From Candidatus Goldiibacteriota bacterium (GTDB taxonomy: Bacteria > Oederibacteriota > PGYV01 > DYJU01), in contig CALHNI010000031.1 in the NCBI GenBank assembly GCA_938034975.1, positions 1-64,000 of the forward strand: DNA of 64,000 nucleotides, given 5' to 3'. The number at the start of each line of letters is the position of its first letter. Within the stretch, counting starts at the first letter, position 1. Under the pieces are notes generated by a model, which saw nothing but the letters and a program-made list of their open reading frames with translations, was not told where the DNA came from and did no database searches. Position numbers and translations under genes: made by a program. Shown piece by piece: positions 58,102 to 64,000 of the stretch.

Positions 58102-59088
58102 TCATATTATTTCTTCTTTTTTCTTACCTGACAAAAGTTTAAGATCAGCATCAACCATCATCTTTACAAGTTCTTTAAATTTAACCTCAGGCTTCCATTT
58201 AAGTTTTGTTCTTATTTTTGTCGCATCGCCTATAAGCAAGTCAACCTCTGCCGGTCTTAATAAATTTTTATCAATTTTAATGTATTTTCTATAATCAAGA
58301 TTTACATAACTAAATGCTATTTCTAAAAATTCTTTAACGCTATGTGTTTCTCCGGTTGCAATAACATAATCCTCTGGTTTATCCTGTTGCAACATAAGCC
58401 ACATTGCTTTTACATAATCACCTGCAAACCCCCAGTCCCTTTTTGAATTCAAATTTCCCATTTTTAATTCTTTTGCCATGCCCAGTTTTATTTTAGCAAC
58501 ATTATAAGATATTTTTCTGCTGACAAATTCCAATCCACGCCTTGGTGATTCATGGTTAAAACATATTCCTGAAACAGCAAACATATTAAAACTTTCCCTG
58601 TAATTTACAGTAATCCAGTGCCCTGTTACCTTAGCAATACCATAGGGACTGCGCGGATAAAAAGGAGTATTTTCATTTTGTGGTGATTCACGAACTTTTC
58701 CAAACATCTCACTACTTGATGCCTGATAGAATTTTATTTTTTTATCACAAAGCCGTATGGATTCTAAAACATTTATAACTCCTAAACCGCCTATATCAAC
58801 AGTTAATATTGGTTCTTTCCACGAAACCGGAACATATGACATTGCAGCAAGATTATATACTTCATCAGGTTTTATTGATTTAATTGCCCTTAAAACAGAT
58901 GAAAAATCTGAAAGGTCAGCATCTGATATTTCTATTTTATCTATTATATGTCTTATCCTTTCTATATTTGGAGAACTTGTTCTTCTTATAATCCCGTAAA
59001 TTTTATAACCTTTTTCAAGTAAAAATTCAGACAGATAAGAGCCATCCTGTCCCGTTATTCCTGTTATAAGGGCTTTTTTCTTTTTCAT
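58102..59088 (-). CDS. gmd: GDP-mannose 4,6-dehydratase
   Basis: 328 residues. It has the family start [23 protein letters not shown] and [30 protein letters not shown], the catalytic SSSEMFG (Ser126/Glu127) and [10 protein letters not shown] (Tyr149, Lys153), and [17 protein letters not shown]. It converts GDP-D-mannose to GDP-4-keto-6-deoxy-D-mannose with bound NADP. It heads the three-gene GDP-deoxysugar cassette, 65 bases downstream of tRNA-Glu with no clear promoter of its own, so it may share the tRNA promoter. It is slightly shorter than E. coli Gmd but complete. Confidence 0.94.
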   Translation of the reverse strand: MKKKKALITGITGQDGSYLSEFLLEKGYKIYGIIRRTSSPNIERIRHIIDKIEISDADLSDFSSVLRAIKSIKPDEVYNLAAMSYVPVSWKEPILTVDIGGLGVINVLESIRLCDKKIKFYQASSSEMFGKVRESPQNENTPFYPRSPYGIAKVTGHWITVNYRESFNMFAVSGICFNHESPRRGLEFVSRKISYNVAKIKLGMAKELKMGNLNSKRDWGFAGDYVKAMWLMLQQDKPEDYVIATGETHSVKEFLEIAFSYVNLDYRKYIKIDKNLLRPAEVDLLIGDATKIRTKLKWKPEVKFKELVKMMVDADLKLLSGKKKEEII

Positions 59089-59153
59089 TGTTATCCCCTT
59101 GGATATTAATTTTTTAAATAACTTTTTTATTTAACAAAAACTCAAAAAATTTC

Positions 59154-59228
59154 TGGCGTCCCCAGCGGGAATTGAACCCGCGATACCGCCTTGAAAGGGC
59201 GATGTCTTAACCGCTTGACCATGGGGAC
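59154..59228 (-). tRNA. tRNA-Glu (anticodon TTC), CCA encoded
   Basis: It folds as a full cloverleaf on the minus strand. The acceptor stem is GTCCCCA/TGGGGAC, the D arm GTC/GAC, and the anticodon arm TCGCC-CTTTCAA-GGCGG (anticodon TTC). The T arm is GCGGG-TTCAATT-CCCGC, the discriminator G, and CCA is encoded at 59156-59154. A promoter lies 25 bases upstream. It precedes gmd. Confidence 0.97.
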
Positions 59229-59252
59229 GCACATTTATGTTAAATTTGCCTT

Positions 59253-59280
59253 ATTATACATATTTTATTTTATTTGACAA
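59253..59280 (-). promoter_or_regulatory. tRNA-Glu promoter TTGTCA-N16-TATAAT
   Basis: -35 at 59275-59280 (5/6) and a perfect -10 at 59253-59258 on the minus strand; transcription should start ~18 bases before the tRNA 5' end. Confidence 0.75.
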
Positions 59281-59285
59281 GAGTT

Positions 59286-59319
59286 TTTTAAAAACGCTTT
59301 TTCTAACGCATTTTTACGG
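59286..59319 (-). repeat. Solo left hairpin of the dispersed element (R9)
   Basis: On the minus strand ccgtaaaaatgcgttagaaaaagcgttttt matches the element's left hairpin, but the rest of the element is absent. It lies five bases from the tRNA-Glu -35, the only copy that breaks the 13-base spacing. Confidence 0.6.
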
Positions 59320-59339
59320 ATATTTTTTATTTCCATGGT

Positions 59340-60824
59340 TTACCTAATTCTTTTCTCCACAGCTTTTTTGTAAATCTCCACATATTCTTTTGCCGACTCA
59401 TCCCATGAAAAATCCGCTTTCATACCATTTAGTTGTATTTTTCTCCATGTAGTTTTGTTTTTATAAGTATCAATTGCAATTTTTAAATTATAAAGCAAAG
59501 CATATGGGTCATATCCGGAAAAAACAAATCCGTTACCCTGTTTTGTTTTAAAATTATATTGTGAAACAGTATCTGCAAGTCCTCCTGTTTCTCTCACCAA
59601 AGGAACAGTTCCATATTTTAATGCTATCATCTGCCCTAAACCGCATGGTTCAAACCTGGATGGCATTAAAAAAATATCAGAACCGGCATAAATAAGATGG
59701 GCAAGTTTATTATCAAATTTTATATTTACTGAAATTTTTTCCGGATATTTGGCTTTTATCTGGTTAAATAAATTATGATACTTTTCATCTCCGGTTCCAA
59801 GTAAAACAAATTGCAAATTTAATCTCATCATTTCATCAATAATCGCCGCGATAAAATCCAGCCCTTTCTGGTCATCAAGCCGGGAAATAAGTCCTACAAG
59901 CGGTATATTTTCAATATATTTAAGTCCAACACTTTCTAATAAATTTTTCTTTATATTCTCTTTTTGCTCTAATGTATCTTCGTTATAATTTACAGGTAAT
60001 AATTTATCTGTTTGTGGATTCCATATTGTATAGTCAATACCATTTAATATCCCGTAGACATCATCTGCTTTTGATTTTAAAACTCCATCAAGCCCGTAAC
60101 CGAACTCAGGTGTCATAATTTCTTCACGGTATTTTTTACTGACCGTATTTATTATATCAGAAAAAACAATACCACCTTTCATATAATTTATTCCACCATA
60201 AAATTCCATTTTATCAATTGAAAACAAATCCATCGGCAGACCGGCATGGGATAATTTTTCTTTATCAAATAATCCCTGATACGCGATATTATGTATTGAA
60301 TAGACAGTTGCAATATTTCTATAAAAATCATTATTACTGTATATTGTTTTTATATAAACAGGTATTAAAGCAGTATGCCAATCATTTATGTTAATTACAT
60401 CTGGTTTAAAATCCATCAATCTAATCATTTCAACCACAACTCTGGAAAAGAACATAAATCTTTCAGCATTATCCCAGTATTCTCCCTGCGGCGTTCTATA
60501 CAGTTCATCCCTGTCAAAAAATTCCGAGTTTTGAATAAAATAAACTAAAATATCTGTTCCTGGGAAAAATGTTTCTTTAATTATGGCAGTATGATTGGTA
60601 AGTGCTATATCAATATTCACACGAAGTCCTGTATCCCTGATATTAAACTTTTCATCATCAATTAATTTATATTTGGGAATTACAATACGAACATCATGTC
60701 CTAATTTTTTTAAAGCTAAAGGTAATGCTCCAACAACATCAGCAAGCCCGCCTGTTTTTGCAAAAGGAACACATTCTGAGGCCGCAATTAAAATTTTAAG
60801 TTTGTTGTTTTCTTTTTTTGCCAT
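59340..60824 (-). CDS. glgA: Glycogen synthase (ADP-glucose type, GT5)
   Basis: 494 residues with the GT5 signature near the N-terminus (ILIAASECVPFAKTGGLADVVGALP; KTGGL binds the donor). The C-terminal GT-B motifs are PLVGLISRLDDQKGLDFI, LMPSRFEPCGLGQMIALKYGTVPLVRETGGL and SGYDPYALLYNL. It extends alpha-1,4-glucan from ADP- or UDP-glucose. It starts one base after the GH94 phosphorylase stop (TGAAATG), so the two are coupled. Glucose-1-phosphate made by the phosphorylase could flow to glycogen once activated, but no glgC is visible here. Confidence 0.95.
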   Translation of the reverse strand: MAKKENNKLKILIAASECVPFAKTGGLADVVGALPLALKKLGHDVRIVIPKYKLIDDEKFNIRDTGLRVNIDIALTNHTAIIKETFFPGTDILVYFIQNSEFFDRDELYRTPQGEYWDNAERFMFFSRVVVEMIRLMDFKPDVININDWHTALIPVYIKTIYSNNDFYRNIATVYSIHNIAYQGLFDKEKLSHAGLPMDLFSIDKMEFYGGINYMKGGIVFSDIINTVSKKYREEIMTPEFGYGLDGVLKSKADDVYGILNGIDYTIWNPQTDKLLPVNYNEDTLEQKENIKKNLLESVGLKYIENIPLVGLISRLDDQKGLDFIAAIIDEMMRLNLQFVLLGTGDEKYHNLFNQIKAKYPEKISVNIKFDNKLAHLIYAGSDIFLMPSRFEPCGLGQMIALKYGTVPLVRETGGLADTVSQYNFKTKQGNGFVFSGYDPYALLYNLKIAIDTYKNKTTWRKIQLNGMKADFSWDESAKEYVEIYKKAVEKRIR

Positions 60825-60825
60825 T

Positions 60826-63171
60826 TCAACCCATTATAACTTCTACAAAACATTCTTTTTTATCTTTTAATATTGGAATCAAATTCCCATTTATCTCCTT
60901 ACCATCAACAATGACTTTTTTTACACCTTTACTTACACTATCAGGATTTTTAACTGATATATTATAGGTTATTCCACGAAAAACCCTTTTTACTTTAAAT
61001 TGTTTCCATTTTTCAGGAATACAAGGATCAATTAAAAGTCCGTCAAATTGCGGTCTTATACCAAGAATATACTGAGAAATTGCAACAAAATTCCAGGCAG
61101 CTGTTCCTGTAAGCCATGAATTTTTTGCCTGACCAAAATCCTTATGCTCTTTTCCTGCTATCATCTGAGAATAAACATAGGGTTCTGTCCAGTGTATATC
61201 AGCTATTTTATTTGCTTCATAAGGCAAGATTGTTTTATAATATAAAAATGCATTATCTCCTCTGCCAATAATTGTTTCTCCTATCATTGCCCATGGATTT
61301 GTGTGACAAAAAATTGCTCCATTTTCTTTTAGTCCTTTTGGAAAAACAGAGACATAACCTAATTTTTCACTGTATTTTGAAAATGCTGGCCAAAAAAGCA
61401 CAATTCCGTATTTTGTATAAAGATATTTTTTTATGCTATTTGCACATTTTATTGCTCTTTCTCCCTCTGCAACCCCGCTTATTAAAGCCCAAACCTGGGT
61501 TTCCAACCATATTTTTCCTTCTTCATTTTTTGAACTACCAACCGGCATTCCATCATCATCAAATGCCCTTAAATACCATTCCCCATCCCATGCATTTTCA
61601 TTTATTCTTTTTTTCATCTCATCAGCCATTTCCCTGTATTTTTCAACTTCTAAAACCCTGCCTGACCTTTCAGCAAGTTCTGCAAGCAAATTTGCTGCCT
61701 GGACAAATTGTTCTGATATCATCACAGAAACACCCATCTTTTTTGGGCCTTTTAAATTAAGACAATCATTCCAGTCAGCATTTTCTGCTTTTACTAAACC
61801 GTGATACCCTGTATTATTCCAGGAGTAATCTATTGCTTTTTGCAAATGCTCATACATTTTTCCTTTTGTCCCGTCGTTATATGGGACTATTTCATTTAAA
61901 AAATTAATATCTCCTGTTTCTTTGATATAATTATGAACTGCCAGAATAAGCCACAGATGGTCATCACCATATCCTTCTTTATTTCCTTTTTTAGTAAGCG
62001 GTGAATATTGATGCATTGCTCTGCCTTCGGGAAATTGAATTGATGCCAAATCAATCAATCTTTGTTTTACCTTATCAGGTATCATATGAACAAAACCAAG
62101 CGTATCCTGATTTGAATCCCTGAACCCCATCCCGCGTTCTCCGCCTGCTTCATAATAAGAAGCAGAACGCGACCAGTTAAAAGTTGTCATACATTGATAC
62201 TGATTCCATATATTTACAAACGAATTAACTGCTTTATCAGGTGTTTCTGCCTGATATTTTGATAAATTATTATCCCAGTATTCTTTTAAATTTTTAAGTT
62301 CCCTGTCAACTTCACCTGCTTTTTTATATTTTTCAAAAATTTTTTCTTCTTCCCCCATTTTTTCACAATAACCTAAAATAAAAACAATTTCTTTTTCTTC
62401 TCCTGTCTTTAAATTACAATCAACATGAAGCCCGGCAAAAGGAGCCCATCCAACAGCAAGAGAGCCGCTACATTTTCCGCGTTCAACAGCAATAGGATTG
62501 GCTTCTCCCCTATAATTCCCGGTAAATGCCTGCCTTAAACCGTCAAAACTTTTTACTTTACTATTACACCAAAAATATGAAAAATATGACTGATGCATAT
62601 TATAAAGAGTAAGATGATAAATTGCATTGTTTTTAAACTCAGTTCTTCCTATATTTAAATTATACTGGAAATCCGTCATATCGTTCTGCGCGTCCCACAT
62701 ACAAAATTCAACATAAGTAAACAAACTTAATTTTCTTGCTTTTTTTGATTTATTCTTAAGTTTTATTCTCCATATTTCATACGTTGCATTTACAGGAACA
62801 AAATAAGTTGTCTCGCTTTCTATATTTAAATATTCTGCTTTTATTTTTGTATAACTTAACCCAACTCTGCATTCATATTTGTACTTTTTTAAATCTTTAT
62901 TTGTCGGTTGCCATGATGCTGACCAGTAATCTTTTTTAATATTATCTCTTATATAAATATACCTGCCTGGTCTGTCTGATGGGACATTATTATACCTGTA
63001 TCTTAATATCCTTCTATGTGCTGCATCTTTATAAAAACTATAACCGCCTGCTGTATTTGATAAAAGCCCACAATATTCGTTTACCCCCAGATAATTAATC
63101 CATGGTAATGGAGTATCTGGTCTTATTATTACGTATTCTCTTTTTTCATCATCAAAATAACCGTATTTCAT
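60826..63171 (-). CDS. GH94 disaccharide phosphorylase (cellobiose phosphorylase type)
   Basis: 781 residues from the ATG at 63171, preceded by AAAGGAGGAATTATA; the earlier track ATG lacks a site. The N-terminal beta-sandwich (MKYGYFDDEKREYVIIRPDTPLPWINYLG) and the alpha/alpha barrel are typical: GFRDSNQDTLGFVHM and ENADWNDCLNL, with predicted general acid Asp469. The family splits beta-glucosides with phosphate to give glucose-1-phosphate plus glucose (cellobiose) or the GlcNAc analogue. I favour cellobiose because of the nearby cellulose-directed proteins and coupling to glgA. Chitobiose phosphorylase is the alternative. There is no signal peptide, so it acts in the cytoplasm. Confidence 0.88.
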   Translation of the reverse strand: MKYGYFDDEKREYVIIRPDTPLPWINYLGVNEYCGLLSNTAGGYSFYKDAAHRRILRYRYNNVPSDRPGRYIYIRDNIKKDYWSASWQPTNKDLKKYKYECRVGLSYTKIKAEYLNIESETTYFVPVNATYEIWRIKLKNKSKKARKLSLFTYVEFCMWDAQNDMTDFQYNLNIGRTEFKNNAIYHLTLYNMHQSYFSYFWCNSKVKSFDGLRQAFTGNYRGEANPIAVERGKCSGSLAVGWAPFAGLHVDCNLKTGEEKEIVFILGYCEKMGEEEKIFEKYKKAGEVDRELKNLKEYWDNNLSKYQAETPDKAVNSFVNIWNQYQCMTTFNWSRSASYYEAGGERGMGFRDSNQDTLGFVHMIPDKVKQRLIDLASIQFPEGRAMHQYSPLTKKGNKEGYGDDHLWLILAVHNYIKETGDINFLNEIVPYNDGTKGKMYEHLQKAIDYSWNNTGYHGLVKAENADWNDCLNLKGPKKMGVSVMISEQFVQAANLLAELAERSGRVLEVEKYREMADEMKKRINENAWDGEWYLRAFDDDGMPVGSSKNEEGKIWLETQVWALISGVAEGERAIKCANSIKKYLYTKYGIVLFWPAFSKYSEKLGYVSVFPKGLKENGAIFCHTNPWAMIGETIIGRGDNAFLYYKTILPYEANKIADIHWTEPYVYSQMIAGKEHKDFGQAKNSWLTGTAAWNFVAISQYILGIRPQFDGLLIDPCIPEKWKQFKVKRVFRGITYNISVKNPDSVSKGVKKVIVDGKEINGNLIPILKDKKECFVEVIMG

Positions 63172-63230
63172 TATAATTCCTCCTTTAAATAAAAAATACT
63201 TTCTCAATGATATTAAAATAATATTAAATA

Positions 63231-63259
63231 AATTTAAACGAAAAAATGATTTTTGTAAA
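63231..63259 (-). promoter_or_regulatory. Possible promoter for GH94-glgA, TTTACA-N17-TAAATT
   Basis: -35 5/6, -10 4/6, spacer 17, placed just after the terminator of the upstream PorV gene and 60 bases before the GH94 start. Confidence 0.4.
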
Positions 63260-63290
63260 GAAAAAAGATAGGAGAAAATTTCTCCTATCT
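63260..63290 (-). terminator. Rho-independent terminator after the partial PorV gene
   Basis: Minus strand AGATAGGAGAAA/TTTCTCCTATCT hairpin followed by TTTTTTC, 32 bases past the stop codon. Confidence 0.9.
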
Positions 63291-63321
63291 TTGTATTTTT
63301 TTATAACTTATTTATATTATA

Positions 63322-64000
63322 TCAGAATTTACCTATAACTGATAAATATTGAACCGGGGTTAATTCGTTATATACGTAAGCATAATCAACACCTATAAAA
63401 TACCATCTCAAACTTGCACCTATTGACCAGTCAGATGTCTGCTGTAACTGTGTTCCTGCACTTTCTAAACCACCCCAACTTTTAATTCCACCCCTTATCC
63501 CAACCATTTTATTCCACCAGATTTCACCACCAGCATGAATAATTATCTGGTATTTTGTATCAAGATCACAACCAGCAATTATTTCAAACTGGGAAATTGG
63601 CAATCTATAAGCAATTCCTGGTTTTGCATTTATTGCAACCTGTTCAGTTGAACCTTCTGAAACACCGGCAATTGCACCCCAGGAAATTGTTGTATAAACA
63701 TCCTGAACATTAACACCTAATGAAAGTCCTTTTAACTCTTTTACTCCCATAATATCTCCAATATTTGTAAATAAACCAATATCACAACCAAAACCTGAAT
63801 AATTTATAGTGGTTGGCGTTGATTCTGACGTTGTTGAATTATAAACCAAAGCAGGATAATTACCTAAAAGTAATTTCAAAGAAGTTCCTATAGCCAGACC
63901 TTTTACTATGTATCTGCCATAAGCAATGTAAATTGTGTTATCTGCATTTTCAGTTGATTCTTTTATTATATCGCCTTTGATATCAGTTAATGGTATTCCG
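63322..64000 (-). CDS. PorV/PorQ-family outer-membrane protein (5' end beyond the window)
   Basis: The reading frame is open to the right edge, giving at least 225 residues; the track start at 63879 is an internal TTG. Visible sequence includes YGRYIVKGLAIGTSLKLLLGNYPA and paired strands (LSLGVNVQDVYTTISWG; INAKPGIAYRLP; AGGEIWWNKMVGIRGGIKSWGG). The end is IGVDYAYVYNELTPVQYLSVIGKF with a C-terminal Phe, as in other barrels of this family. This is the fourth PorV-like gene in the window. It ends in a strong terminator. Confidence 0.75.
   Translation of the reverse strand, partial: GIPLTDIKGDIIKESTENADNTIYIAYGRYIVKGLAIGTSLKLLLGNYPALVYNSTTSESTPTTINYSGFGCDIGLFTNIGDIMGVKELKGLSLGVNVQDVYTTISWGAIAGVSEGSTEQVAINAKPGIAYRLPISQFEIIAGCDLDTKYQIIIHAGGEIWWNKMVGIRGGIKSWGGLESAGTQLQQTSDWSIGASLRWYFIGVDYAYVYNELTPVQYLSVIGKF

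Overview
The window is an AT-rich (roughly 30% GC by eye), gene-dense stretch of a diderm bacterial chromosome. I infer an outer membrane from several PorV/PorQ-type outer-membrane proteins, an HtrA protease, SecDF and many signal peptides. Long Thr-rich (TNTxT) linkers, FlgD-Ig-like C-terminal modules, cellulose-directed enzymes and PA14-fused membrane glycosyltransferases suggest an uncultured candidate-phylum lineage rather than a well-known genus. I cannot name the taxon from sequence alone. Nearly every gene is on the minus strand; the one clear plus-strand gene is a glycosyltransferase at 46.2-47.4 kb.

Layout from low to high coordinate (transcription runs right to left). 0.4-9.1 kb: a six-gene run, PorV-TPR > LacI regulator > PorV > ECF sigma > anti-sigma with a FlgD-Ig-like outer domain > secreted GH8 enzyme with two carbohydrate-binding modules. 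9.5-12.1 kb: a GT-C glycosyltransferase with a PA14 domain. 12.2-18.2 kb: an ABC ATPase, permease, GldG-like protein, DUF4340 protein and HtrA. 18.6-23.8 kb: chaperones, namely a truncated dnaJ and a dnaK-groES-groEL operon. 24.2-31.5 kb: two huge Thr-rich surface proteins, one carrying a CBM3-like module and one broken by a frameshift plus an in-frame TGA. 31.9-43.4 kb: a long run from a perfect promoter: NDP-sugar pyrophosphorylase/degenerate phosphomutase, ribokinase-transketolase fusion, transketolase C half, secD, secF, a cation antiporter and three membrane proteins. 43.5-46.1 kb: clpB. 47.4-50.3 kb: a secreted FlgD-type protein and a PorV-FN3 protein. 50.5-55.6 kb: methyltransferase, a second GT-C/PA14 protein and an NHL propeller. 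55.9-59.1 kb: a GDP-sugar cassette (gmd, an E1-like 3-dehydratase, an Fcl/ColC-like epimerase-reductase). Then come tRNA-Glu, glgA, a GH94 phosphorylase and a partial PorV gene.

Functionally, the secreted GH8 enzyme and the CBM3 protein could attack beta-glucan outside the cell. The GH94 enzyme would phosphorolyse imported disaccharide to glucose-1-phosphate, and GlgA would store glucose. The GDP-sugar cassette and the glycosyltransferases would build surface glycans.

The most unusual signal is non-coding: a dispersed element of about 190-211 bp, with a hairpin at each end, occurs as six recognisable or degraded copies plus one nested copy and two fragments. In seven of nine cases one end lies 13 bp (once 14) upstream of a sigma70-like -35 hexamer that reads away from the element, although the flanking sequences are unrelated. 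One copy is nested inside another with a 5-bp duplication (TGCGA), which shows the element has moved. This looks like a small mobile element that lands at about position -50 of promoters, or a promoter-linked architecture not covered by standard annotation.
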